From the NCBI GenBank assembly GCA_027943245.1, contig JANDJZ010000448.1, forward strand, positions 1 to 36,291: a DNA stretch of 36,291 bases, in the 5' to 3' direction. Shown piece after piece: positions 20,965 through 32,613 of the stretch. The position numbers and the translations under genes were made by a program. Below the pieces are notes generated by a model. That model saw only the letters and a list, made by a program, of their open reading frames with translations. It was not told where the DNA came from and did no database searches. Position 1 is the first letter of the stretch. Each line of letters begins with the position of its first letter. Source of the DNA: Acanthamoeba sp. SK_2022b. Taxonomy: Eukaryota; Discosea; Longamoebia; Acanthamoebidae.

Positions 20965-21208
20965 GGAGGGCCCTGTAGAGCTCTTTTCTCCACCGGCGCC
21001 AATGGCGTGCTTGCAACAACGAATAATAATATCTCTTTTTATGTGATTTAATTATCATAAAACCTTGCCCAAGAGAGACCAACCAAGTGGTACGAGACTT
21101 CTTGGCGGGGAGGGCCTTGGGGCCCCCTTTTGGAAGACGCATCCAACTGCATTATAAAGATTTGCGTGCGATTTCTTGCTCACGCACGGCAAACAGATCT
21201 GAGCTGAG
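20965..21208. other. Intergenic gap with promoter of the EF-hand gene
   Basis: 244 bp between tandem plus-strand genes. The first half is A/T-rich (ATAATAATATCTC...TTTATGTGATTTAATT) and probably holds the 3' end of the arrestin-like transcript. The second half holds the TATA box described separately. Confidence 0.5.
21153..21159 (+). promoter_or_regulatory. TATA box (TATAAAG)
   Basis: TATAAAG lies 50 bp before the EF-hand gene ATG in otherwise GC-rich sequence. That spacing suits a TATA-driven start with a short 5' leader. Confidence 0.6.
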
Positions 21209-22372
21209 ATGGGAGCAAACAACAGCGTACCTGCAGAGTTGGCAAAGCAGTGCCATCTGCCGCCCGAGCAGGTGAAGCTGCTCGTGAAGGCCTTCCAAAA
21301 GAAGAACAAGAAGGGCAAGCCCATCAACAAGGACGTCTTCATGGGCGTGCTGAGCAAGCTCGACTACTCGCTGCGCGCCAAGAGCCCGCTGCTCGTCAAC
21401 CACGAGAACCTCGACATCCTCTACGCCACTCTCGACACCAACCACGACGGCACTCGTACAGCACCACCTTCTCGCCCCCCCCCCCTCCACTTCTCTTTCC
21501 TTGCGCTCTTCTCGGCTGACATGGAAATGCGCAGTCGACGTGTCCGAGGTGGTGCTGGGCCTCTCGATTCTGGCCTTGGGCACGCTGGAGGAGAAAGCCG
21601 AACGTACGTCGCATCTCCCTTCTCCTGTGTCCGCTCGCTCACTTTGTGCGTCTCGCGCCGCGTAGTGGTCTTCAAGGCGATGGACCTGGATGGCAACGGC
21701 ACGCTGAGCCGAGGTATGTGCTTGGGAGGCCTCTCTTTGCTCCTTTCCCCTCTCCCCATCTGAGCACCGTTGTGAGCTGCGCGTGACGAGCGAACCGGCC
21801 GCCGCGTGCACGTGTATGATCGTGATGTGCAGGGGAGGTGGAGAAGCAGTTCGACAAGCTGCTGGCCGTGTTCCAGAAGGAGATGACCGGGGAGATCATG
21901 CGGGTGCTCTACGAAAAGTACCGCTCGGTGCCCAGCAAGGCCACCATCGACGCCGTCATGGTGCGCCGCGTCCCCCCCCCCGCTCACTTGCTCGCTACCT
22001 GCTCGCGCGAGCGCGTTTGGGTGGCCCACTCACTTGCTTCACACTCCCCTTGCAGACGCCCGCGCTCACGCCGGTGCGGCAGATGTTCACCACGCAGGGC
22101 ATCGACTTTGTCTTCAAGGATGTCGACACGAACCAGGACGACCAGATCTCCCTGGTACTACTGCCTTGCCCCGCGCACCGCAGCACAACCCAATACGCAA
22201 CGCACGGGCGCAGCGCACGAATGGCTCATTCGGGTGAGCGACACGCCAGGACGAGTGGAGGGCGGCCGTGGCGAACAACGAGATGGTGCAGTGGCTCATC
22301 TGCCCCGAGCGGTATGTCGACAAGGTGAAGGCCGAGACCGTGGCCAAGTTCGCGGCCATCCTCAAGGCCTGA
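21209..22372 (+). CDS. EF-hand calcium-binding protein, putatively N-myristoylated, about 237 residues
   Basis: Exons: 21209-21455, 21535-21603, 21666-21713, 21833-21960, 22056-22154, 22250-22372; phases agree. Three canonical 12-residue EF loops are visible: DTNHDGTLDVSE (split by intron 1), DLDGNGTLSRGE (split by intron 3) and DTNQDDQISLDE (split by intron 5). Each loop is restored exactly by splicing, and the third has Asp in place of the usual Gly6. A degenerate N-terminal hand is likely around FQKKNKKGKPINKDVF. The N-terminus MGANNS fits an N-myristoylation signal (Gly2, Ser6). This recalls neuronal calcium sensor, calcineurin-B-like and CBL proteins, but I cannot assign one subfamily. 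The expected role is Ca2+-dependent regulation of a kinase, phosphatase or membrane target. Confidence 0.85.
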
Positions 22373-22476
22373 CGACCTGCCGGCCCGTGACTATCATTTG
22401 GGGGGGGGGGCACGTGTGTATTCCTCAGACACGAGGCAATCGGAATGTGAGCCACAAGGCCATCGCCTTGCCACTC

Positions 22477-23401
22477 CTATTGACGAGTTGCGGCGAACGC
22501 GGTGGCGGCCATGGCGCGCATGGCCTCGAGCGTGTTGGCGTACTCGTCAAAGGCGACGCCGTCCACCGATCTGATGCATTGGCAGAGCGGGCCGTCGACG
22601 GCGCCGGCAGCGAGCACGGCGTCGAGGATGTCGCTGTCCTGCTCGCGCGTGACCAGCATGGCGGGGTCGACCGTGCCCTCCTCGCGATGCGCGGCGTCGA
22701 CCAGCTGCAGCGACGCGGCGAGCGCGTAGCCGCCCCAGTTGGAGATGCCCGTGACGATGAGGTTGTCGGTCGCCGTGGCGCAGGCGATGATGTCGCCTCG
22801 GGGAACGTGCTTCCTCGCCAGCTCGATCACCTTGCCCATCCCTGGCGCGTACGAACCCACCCACGCCCCAGCCAAGCCCAAGCCAACGTCAGAGGCGCGA
22901 GAGTGCACGCAATGCCCGAGGGAGAGGGGGGGGGGCTGTGCGCACCGATCTCGTTGCCGCCATCGCCGATGCCGGTTGTGCCGATGTGTTTGGCGTCGTG
23001 GCAGAAGCGGAAGAAGCGGTCGATGGGGGCGGTGTACTGCGTGATGTCCAGAGCTCGCATGTTGTAGTACTTGCCATCCGGCGCGGCGCCCTGCTCACGC
23101 ACACCGAGGTGAGTGAGCCCCGGCTCCACACTCACCACTCACCACTCACACGCATAAAGCACAAGACTGCGCCGTACGCAGCGTTCGATGGAGACAAGGT
23201 GGTCGAAGGATTGGGAGGCCTTCTCGAAGTAGGCAGGCCACTCGCCCTCGGGAAGTGAGAGGGGGAATATGTGAAGCGGTTCCAGCACATCCTGGAGACC
23301 GCTCTTCTCGGTGGCCAGCTCCATCATCCGCCTGCTGGGCTCGTCCGTGAGAAGGGTGACCTTCTTGCCTAGCTTCACCAGCGCACGCGCACTGAGGATC
23401 A

Positions 23402-23478
<77 letters not shown>

Positions 23479-23915
23479 ATAAGGCCACAATCAACACCAT
23501 GACGCCCACGGGAGCGTACATAGCAAGGGCTCCCAGCGGGCCATCGGTCTCGGGCACGCCGGCCCTGAGGATGTAGAAGCTGTTGGTGCGAGGTAAAAGG
23601 GATTCCGATTAGCTTCATGCGGGGAAGCGCCAGAGGTAAGAGGGAACGAGACGAGCACGGACCCGGTGGTGATGCCCACATGCCGGACGTCACTGCTGTA
23701 GAGGGAAGTGGCCGCGCGGTGAAGCTCTCCCTCAAGCGCCAACGGACCGATCCCCCTGTTTCCTGTTGCGTGTATTTTAGTAGGCAAATGATATAAATGA
23801 TATAAACAATATTAATAATTTCAAACAAATTGTTGAGGTGTTGACCAGGGTCGGCAGCGATGAGACGCTCAATGTCGCGGGTGACTGAGGCGGCTGCAGC
23901 TCTTCTTGCGTCCAT
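22477..23915 (-). CDS. DGLUCY: D-glutamate cyclase (DUF4392 family), single-domain form, about 325 residues
   Basis: Exons: 23915-23846, 23762-23663, 23579-23496, 23391-23178, 23090-22946, 22841-22477. Spliced motifs: ADPGNRGIGPLALEGELHRA, VGITTGFYILRAGVPETDGP, ALVKLGKKVTLLTDE, KYYNMRALDIT, TTGIGDGGNEIGMGKV and TGISNWGGYAL. These are the signatures of the C-terminal domain of animal D-glutamate cyclase (DGLUCY/C14orf159), which converts D-glutamate to 5-oxo-D-proline. The animal enzyme also carries an N-terminal DUF1445 domain, which is absent here; the protein starts directly before the DUF4392 core with no clear mitochondrial presequence. The donor of exon 3 is inferred from phase: ATG-GT before GTTG. 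It is convergent with the EF-hand gene, with 104 bp between stop codons. Confidence 0.85.
23403..23475. repeat. (CA)n microsatellite in an intron
   Basis: About 36 CA units in intron 3 of the D-glutamate cyclase gene. They read as (GT)n on the transcript and end about a dozen bases before the acceptor. Confidence 0.95.
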
Positions 23916-23950
23916 GGCGCATACACAAAGAAGCGGGTTTCCGGAGCTGT

Positions 23951-23982
23951 CCGTTTTTTATTTATTTATTTAAATATATATT
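23951..23982 (-). promoter_or_regulatory. AT-rich candidate core promoter of D-glutamate cyclase gene
   Basis: On the minus strand this reads TATATATTTAAATAAA followed by more TAAA units, 36-67 bp before the ATG. It is the only A/T block in that upstream region and is the likely TATA element. Confidence 0.5.
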
Positions 23983-24004
23983 TCTGATTTTCTCTTTTTT
24001 CTTT

Positions 24005-24021
24005 ACTCGGAGACTCCGAGT
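24005..24021. promoter_or_regulatory. 17-bp palindrome ACTCGGAG-A-CTCCGAGT
   Basis: Perfect eight-base arms around one central A, 90-106 bp upstream of the D-glutamate cyclase start codon and just beyond its AT-rich core promoter. The symmetry suits a dimeric transcription factor. As RNA it could be a hairpin only if the loop were strained. Confidence 0.4.
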
Positions 24022-24330
24022 GCAAGGACCACGAAGAGCCGCAAGCACCCATCGGTGAAGGGATCTTTTCCCCGGAGGTTGGCTATCATTGTTTTCTTGT
24101 TGTTGTTTTCTACCAAGTATACATGTTGCTGCTGCTGCTACCTCTTCCCCCTAGTTGCTTATAAATCTCGGCCCGCTGCTCCTTTCCTTAGCTCTCCCAA
24201 TTCGACGACTTCTACCACTGTGCCAGGCCTTCCTCCTGACGGGCACGCATGGATTGCTCTCCGTGTGCCGTGGTCAAAAGCGCCCCGTCTCCTCTCCCTC
24301 TCCGCCTTCTTCCGCCTGCTCCGTGTTCAT

Positions 24331-26118
<1,788 letters not shown>

Positions 26119-26494
26119 TTCGCTGGATTCGCTCTCCTTCGCTGATTAATATTGAAGTAAGGCCTCGGCTGCTCTCCTGTACAGTGAGGCAGGGGATGCG
26201 CGAGGGAAAAGAGACGTAATCGGCCTCGGTTCGGCGCCAACACACAAGTTCTCGGCTACCGCCGGTGTTCGCTTTCCCTTACCAGCGGTTGTAACGGTCG
26301 GTGGTCGGCAATTGCCGGACTTGTGTTTTTTCAGGCCAAAAAAGAACCAACGACGAATCAGAGAGCCATGTTCGTCGTTAAGGCTCGGAAAGGCAAGCGT
26401 GCGACAGGTTGCTTGGAATGCTATAAATGAAAGTTGTCGGCAATATTGATGCGCTTTTTTTTTTTTGTTTTTAGTTGGCCCACATGCGAACAAG
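26119..26494. promoter_or_regulatory. Shared divergent promoter region of kinase and splicing-factor genes
   Basis: A 376-bp gap between opposed start codons. It holds a TATA box for the plus gene (26422-26427), a perfect palindrome CGGCAATTGCCG (26306-26317) and a nearby TAACGG (Myb-type core) at about 26292. Confidence 0.55.
26422..26427 (+). promoter_or_regulatory. TATA box (TATAAA)
   Basis: TATAAA 68 bp upstream of the splicing-factor ATG, followed by a T-run just before the coding start. Confidence 0.5.
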
Positions 26495-28432
26495 ATGGAG
26501 GGAGGACCAGAAGCATATGATAGACCAGGTCCGGCAGACAACGCACAAAATCAGGGAACTTCCCTCCAAGTTGAAACGCTCAAGATGCTACCACGCAAAG
26601 CAAGGAAAAAGTTAAAGAAGAAGCTAAAGCGGAAGCAGCAGCGGCAGGCCCTTGCGCAGGAGGTAGCGGCCAGAGAAAACGACCCAGCACGCATCGCTGC
26701 TCGAGCGGAAGAGGAAGCACGAGCCAAGGCCCGCGAAGCTGAGGAAGCGGCCGAACTTCGACGCCAGCAGGAGGCCTGGGAGGAAGCAGAGCGGCGCGCA
26801 CAGGAAGCCTTCCAGGAACGACTCGCCAAAGAGGCCGAGGTGCGCCGCCAACGGGAACTCAAAGAAGCCGAGGAGCAACAAGTAAGGCTGTCGCCCTTCT
26901 CTTTCTCCCTCCTGCCAGTGCACTTACACGCTGGTCAACATGGCACGTCTGTAGCGAAGGGAAGCCCGCCAGCAGGAACGACTCGAGCGTCAGGCCGAAG
27001 CTGAGACTCTACACTACGGCCCTGCCGAGGTACTGCTTCAGCCACGCACGTGCACACGCAACCATGGCTGATATTGGTGGTGCGGCTCCAGAACGACAGC
27101 GAAAGCGATTGCGCCTACTACATGAAAACGGGTGCGTGCCGGTACGGGACGCGCTGCAAGTGGCGCCATCCCATCCCCGCACGCAGCTCTACGATCCTCA
27201 TCAAGAACATGTATGACGGACTGGGCATCGTGGGACATCGCGTGAGCGACGAAGACCTGGACGACGGCCTTGAAGTGAGTCCTCTTCTCGCTGCCGCTGC
27301 CTGAATCCTTTCCACCTCTATGTTTCTGCTTTATCCTCTCGCGTGCTCGTTTCTTTCGCGCGTGTTTGTGTGCGTGTGCAATCGCATACCGTGTTGGCGG
27401 TGAAGCGAACCTCTGATTGTGCGTGAATCGTCGACCTTAACTCTCTGCCAGCATGACGAAGACAGGCTGATGGAAGACTACAAGGAATTCTTCTATGACG
27501 TGGAGCCCGAATGCCGCCAGTATGGCGAACTGGTCCAGTTCAAGGTTTTGCCTCTCACGCGCATACACGCACAGTTCGCTCCACTCACCCCCTTCGATGC
27601 ATAGGTGTGCAGGAACCGCGGCCCACATCTCCGTGGCAACCTGTATGTCCAATACCGGTACATGGACGACGCCGAGAAAGCCGCCCGTGCGATGCACGAA
27701 CGCTACTACGGCGGCAAACGGATCTTTGTCCAATTCAGCCCTGGTTCGGCGCCGCCTCTCGCGTCATTATTGCTTCGCTGCGCGTTTCACCGTTCGTGAT
27801 TGCTGGCCAAGTGCTCACTCATGCACACGGTGGCCGACTCCAGTTACCTCGTGGGAATCTGCCCTGTGCGGACAGTACATGCGCGGTGAATGCAGCCGAG
27901 GAAGCGAGTGTAACTATCTCCATCCCTTCCGCAATCCCGGTACAGCTCCTCGCCTTGAGCTGATGACCGAGCACGCTTCGAGAGGCTCACTGGTTCCTTT
28001 CTTTGAACATCAGGAAACGCCTACGCGGTCGATCGTGAGTTCTGGCAGACCAGGGAGAGACAGGGTGCCCAGCTGCGCTGGAGCAGCGCCAAGACATACG
28101 GCAGGGAGAACCTGGATAGGAGCAGAGAGGGGTCGACACACAGAGATGAGCCCAGGAGCTCACGTTGGGATCGTTCCCGTCGAAGCAGGGAGAGACACGA
28201 GCGACGGCGCAGATCTCGCAGCCGCAGCCGCGACCGGAGCGGGAATAGGCACAAGCGAAGGGAGAGCGAAAAGAGGGTGAGCAAGGATAGGGACAGCAAC
28301 GGGCACGCACGCAAGAAGAGGAAGGGCCACCGAAGTAGGAGTCGAAGTAGGAGTGTTGACGCAGCCAAGAGGCGGGAGAGGAAGCGGCGAAAGATTGACC
28401 AAGTAGATAAGGCCCCTAGCCCTCACGCCTGA
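26495..28432 (+). CDS. ZRSR2: ZRSR/U2AF35-related splicing factor (CCCH-RRM-CCCH-RS), about 463 residues
   Basis: Exons: 26495-26881, 26955-27029, 27092-27274, 27452-27544, 27605-27743, 27844-27939, 28014-28432. Order of parts: a basic/Glu-Ala-Arg coiled coil (residues 15-150), zinc finger 1 (C-x8-C-x5-C-x3-H, starting [10 protein letters not shown]), an atypical RRM ([13 protein letters not shown] ... [16 protein letters not shown] ... [11 protein letters not shown] ... [15 protein letters not shown]), zinc finger 2 (C-x7-C-x5-C-x3-H, starting CGQYMRGEC), then HPFRNPGNAYAVD and an Arg/Ser-rich tail. This is the layout of U2AF1-related proteins (human ZRSR1/2, Urp). They recognise 3' splice sites and act in the U12-dependent spliceosome. 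The long N-terminal coiled coil separates it from plain U2AF35. The gene symbol is by architecture. Confidence 0.9.
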
Positions 28433-28627
28433 CTCTTACTTCCCTGCGTGGCTGGAACATTGGTGCTGTGATTGCGTGAAAAATTTTGCATTTATGGGAT
28501 TGGTCGATTCCTCAGAAAGAACGTTGCTCTTTTTCGCCCTGCGTGGCTTCCCGCCATCGAATCGAGTAGCAGAAGATAGTGAACATTCAAGGCAAATTAG
28601 CCCTCAATTAGGGCTCATTTCAAAGCC
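28433..28627. other. Intergenic gap with inverted repeat before the chromatin-scaffold gene
   Basis: 195 bp between tandem plus-strand genes. AGCCCT-5-AGGGCT at 28599-28615 lies 13 bp before the next ATG. No TATA box is evident. Confidence 0.4.
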
Positions 28628-31600
28628 ATGCTTGGTCGGAGTACCAGTTTCCGACCTCGTCCAATCGACATTAACCAGAAGCTCGCCGTTTATTTGGGCG
28701 GCGATGCTCAGAACCTTGGCAACAGCCCCGCACTGGAGTCTCCCGACCTTGGTGGGGGCACGCCTAGACGACGTTCACGTAACGCCAAGCCAAACCTCGA
28801 GCCTGTAGATATTGAGGCCGTAATCGAAGAATGCAACGCCAACGATGATGCTGTGCCAATAAAACCCCAAGAGGTAAGCCCCTTTACTCAATAATTTTAT
28901 TAATATTCCATCTTTACATTTTTTATTTGTATGATTAAAGAGGCTGTATAAAGCGTAACCCACGTGCCGAAGATTGACGTTCGTGTTTATTTCACCTGTA
29001 AGGTGGCGACTCCTTCATTCCGTACCATCGATGAAGAGGAGTACACGGCGCCCGAACCGCCAAATCCGTGGAAGCGTCCAGCCAAGTACATTCAGCATGT
29101 CGGTTCGTGTTGCATCTCTCCTCTTTTCGCGCCTTTTCCCCCTTCGTTTTTCTATTTGTTGTGGCCTGAAGCGTTGCTGCGCTGTGTGCAGACAAATCGC
29201 TGGCTGCGCTGGAGAAGTCAGTCGAGTACGACCTCGACAGTGATGATGAGTCGTACCGGTTAGCGCTGAACACCAAGATGAAGCACAAGTCGGTGCTCAA
29301 CGAGAATACGCTCGAGAAGCTCATCGATACATTTGAGAAGGAATTTTTCAAGCAAGTGCGTGCCCTACTGTGACTTCAGCTGACTTGCGCTGGAGGAGAA
29401 CGCGATCTCATCCGTTTCGTTTACTGTTGCAGATGAAGGCGAAGGGGCTCATGGCCAGCGTATGGGACTCGGAAGAAGACTTTCGGTGCAACGTGTGCAA
29501 CAGTGCCGCCACCGAACCGAAGAACCCGATCATCTTCTGCGACACCTGCGACATGACTACCCACGTGGCGTGCTATGGCCTTCAGAACACACCACGGGGC
29601 AGCTGGTTCTGCACCAAGTGCAAGTCAAAGGAGCAGCTCGAAGTGGTATACACGTTCCTGATCTGTTTGTTGTGCAGATATCCCTGGTAACACCCTCTTG
29701 AACCGTTGTTTTCAGAGCTGCATCCTATGCACAGAACGAAACGGAGCCTTCAAGCGAACGAAGGACGGCGAGTGGGTACATCTCGCCTGCGCTATGTGGC
29801 TCAGCGAAAAAGATAACGTGCTGGTGCCGACCAACCTGAAGTCCACCTTCGTGGTCGATACCTCTGGCGTACCGCGCGAGAAGCGTGACTTGGTATGCAA
29901 CACGCAGCTTATCAATACCAATATTAGGCTCGAAGCTAACGTTACTGCGTACAGTTGTGCTGCATCTGCGGACGATCGCACGGGGCGTGCGTAACGTGTA
30001 GCGAATCAAGCTGCCAGAACACCTACCACATCACCTGCTCCATGCGGATGGGCTTCTTTGCGGAGATCAAGAAGTCCAAGACATCAAGCTTCAAGTCCTT
30101 CTGCAAGAAACACTCTGCGGTAACGTTATCACACATGTCACTCAATCGCGCTTTGTGTACTTACTCCAACTTCCCTTGAATGGGTATGGTTAGCTCTACT
30201 GCGAGAAGAAGAAGGAAAGCCAAAAGACCAAGCGCAGGAAGGAGGAAGAGAAGATCTTGGGCGAAGAGTTCACGCAGTTGATCCCCGTCACCCTGCTCTC
30301 GGCGCGCAATCTTGGTCGACTGAATAAGGAGGTCGTCCAAGACGTTTACGACTACTGGAAGAAGAAGCGACTCGCCACAGGGAAGCCCCTGATTGACCGA
30401 TTGCAGATAGAGGAGGACGAAATTCGGCACTCATCGTCCTATGTACGTGTTGCCCGGGCCACTCTGCTTGCTTGTCGACAACAAAACGCGTTCTTACATC
30501 TGTTGTACTTGTGTTGCAGAAGCAAGAACGGGAGTACACCGAGATGCGGAAGATCAGACAGGGCATGGAGATCGCCAGGCTGTTGCTCGATCTCGTTGGC
30601 AAACGCGAACGACTGAAGCAGCGTCAACTGGCCACCATGCAAGAGCTGTTTGAACAGCAGCTTCTGCTCGGCGAGCCCATCGAGCCAGCGAAACCAAAGG
30701 GGCACGCTCACGCCGAGAAGGGCGGAAGCAGCGGCAAGGACAAGGAGGAAAAACCGAAGCAAGCGAAGAAGGAAACGAGTGTCACACACAGGCGAAAGAG
30801 CACCGGCGGAGCGGTCAAGGTCACCGTGCAGCAGGAGATCGACGATGCGGTGAAGAAGACTGCCACCACGTCGAGACGCAAGAGCGGCACTGCTCTCCAC
30901 GACGACGCGCGGAAGAAGGCGACCCCGAAAAAGGAAGCGGAGGAAGGGGAAGTGGCAGTGGCAGAGACGGACGCGAAGCGAAAGAGGAACGACAGCGAGG
31001 GCGGAAACAAGCGGCCTCGAGCGACGAAGAAGCGGCGAAGAAGCGATAGCGTCGAGAGCGGGGCTGAGCGCGAAGAGCCTGTAAGCGCTGAAACGGCAAC
31101 CAAGAAGACAGCGAAGAAGCAGGAATCGCCCCACGCACCGGCCAACAGGCCCACAAGCGGCGATGACGAAGGAAAGGCGGAAGAGAAGCCGAAGCCTCGC
31201 GCGTTACACAAGCGGAAAAGGGATCAAATGAGCGAAGAGCATCACAGCCTCGTGGCGGTAGAGGAGAAGGCAGGCAAGCACGGCAAAGCCAAAGAGCGGG
31301 AATCGAAGGAACCGGCAATGGCCGAGGTGACGCCCGTGAAGCGGGTGGCGAAGAGGAGGAGGCATTCCGCCTCGGCCACCAAGGCGGAGCCTATGGAAGA
31401 GGAGGAAGGGGTTGCACCCAGGGTAGATAGCGACGAGGACGTGGAAGCTGCCGAGCCGAAGGCGGCGTCAGCATCGACGCCGTCAAAGAGGAAGGTCGCA
31501 AGTGCGCGTAAGGCCACCTCTCGCAAAGCGAAGGACGAGGACGCATCAGGCGCGGTTGGCCAGCGAGTAGACAGTGAAGAGGAGGAGGAGGAGGAGGAGG

Positions 31601-32514
31601 ATGAGGAAGAAGCCAACGAAGGCGAACACGACAGCGATGACCACGACTACATGAAGGGCAAGCGGAAACGGAAGAGGAGATCCCTTAATGAAGTCACCGC
31701 GCAAAGGTCCCCTCTTAGCCTCTTTGGTCTGCCATTTGACAATCCTGCACGCGGGTTGTGTTGCTGACGTTTTCCTTCGCGTCGCAGGGTCACACGAGCC
31801 AAAGCCAAGCGCAGGACCCCGCGCGAAGAGGAGGCAGAAGAGACCGCGCCAGTCGCGTCCACTCCCTCGAAGAAGAAGCAGAGCGCGTCGTCGGCGACCG
31901 GAGCCAGTGATGGCCACCACCAGAGCAAGAAGCCGCAGCCCTCCAAGCCGTCCAAGTCTTCAGCCGTCACTGCACTCAGCAAAGCCGCGCCACCGGTGGT
32001 CACGCTCAACCTGGACGACGACGAAGATGTCGTTTCCAGCGAGGAAGAGAGCTACTCGCCGTCGACGTCGCCAGAGTCGTCGCCGTTGCGGCGAGGCAAG
32101 GACACCGACGGGCCGATCGTGGCCAAGAAGAAGCGGCAGACCAAGATCAACGGCTTCTTCACGGTCCTGAAGAAGGCGGAGAAGAAGACGTCGTCCATGG
32201 TGCGGCGGAGGAGGCGCAGCGGCGAACAGCATCTCCGACCTGCGCCCCACAAGGGCGAGGCGGACGATCTCCACGATGACGACGACCACCACAGGTTGGA
32301 GAAGAACCCGTCGGACGAGGAGGAGCGTGTGGACGAGGACGACGCCGACTCGCGCGAGGAAGCGAAGCAGGGACAGAGGAGCAGCAGCAACAAGAAGAAG
32401 GCCAAGCGAACGAGCGGAGGCGGACGAAGGTCGCTCGCCCAACAAAAGGCCACGGCAGCTGCCGCCGCCGCTGCCGCTGCCAAGCGCCCTCTCCAGGCCA
32501 AGAAGAGCCGATAA
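28628..32514 (+). CDS. JADE/BRPF-like EPL1-PHD-knuckle-ePHD chromatin scaffold, about 1,075 residues
   Basis: Exons: 28628-28873, 29003-29102, 29192-29355, 29433-29645, 29716-29892, 29955-30119, 30194-30442, 30520-31706, 31788-32514. An enhancer-of-polycomb-like N-terminus (NPWKRPAKYIQHVDKS, VEYDLDSDDESYRL) precedes a PHD finger (CNVC ... FCDTCDMTTHVACYG ... WFCTKC), a zinc knuckle (CILC ... WVHLACAMW) and an extended PHD (CCICG ... CVTC ... TYHITCSMRMG ... FCKKH). The combination is diagnostic of JADE/BRPF scaffolds of MYST histone acetyltransferase complexes, where the fingers read histone H3. After the helical KKRLATGKPLIDRLQIEEDE region, the C-terminal 600 residues are Lys/Glu/Ser/Arg-rich and disordered, without bromodomain or PWWP. 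At residues 951-958 the tail carries QTKINGFF, a PIP-box match. It ends in a poly-Ala run and basic residues. An alternative exon 4 end is 29642. Confidence 0.9.
32137..32160 (+). other. PIP-box motif (QTKINGFF) in the chromatin scaffold
   Basis: The encoded QTKINGFF fits the PCNA-interacting consensus Q-x-x-(I/L/M)-x-x-(F/Y)-(F/Y) exactly: Gln1, Ile4, Phe7, Phe8. It is preceded by KKKR and followed by TVLKK, the basic flanks common in real PIP boxes, and lies in a disordered tail. Confidence 0.6.
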
Positions 32515-32613
32515 GCAGCCAAGCGGGCTCGTTGCCGCCGGCGCTTGTACTTTATTTGCATTTCAATCAAAAGTATTCGAATGACAAACAACAACACCCC
32601 CCGCACGCACTGA
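32515..32613. other. Short intergenic gap between tandem genes
   Basis: 99 bp from the stop codon of the chromatin scaffold to the next ATG. It must contain both the 3' end signal and promoter. TTTATTTGCATTTCAATC sits mid-gap. Confidence 0.4.

Larger units (their letters stand above)
23916..24330. other. 415-bp gap between two minus-strand genes
   Basis: This gap lies between the D-glutamate cyclase ATG and the stop codon of the kinase gene. It holds the AT-rich candidate core promoter at 23951-23982, the 17-bp palindrome at 24005-24021 and presumably the kinase 3' end. No RNA gene is seen. Confidence 0.6.

Noticed and set aside
30439..31211. Long minus-strand frames rich in Leu/Phe/Arg
   Set aside because: They are the antisense of the Lys/Glu/Arg-rich tail of the chromatin scaffold (AAG/GAG codons read as CTT/CTC). 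They look like membrane segments only through complementarity.
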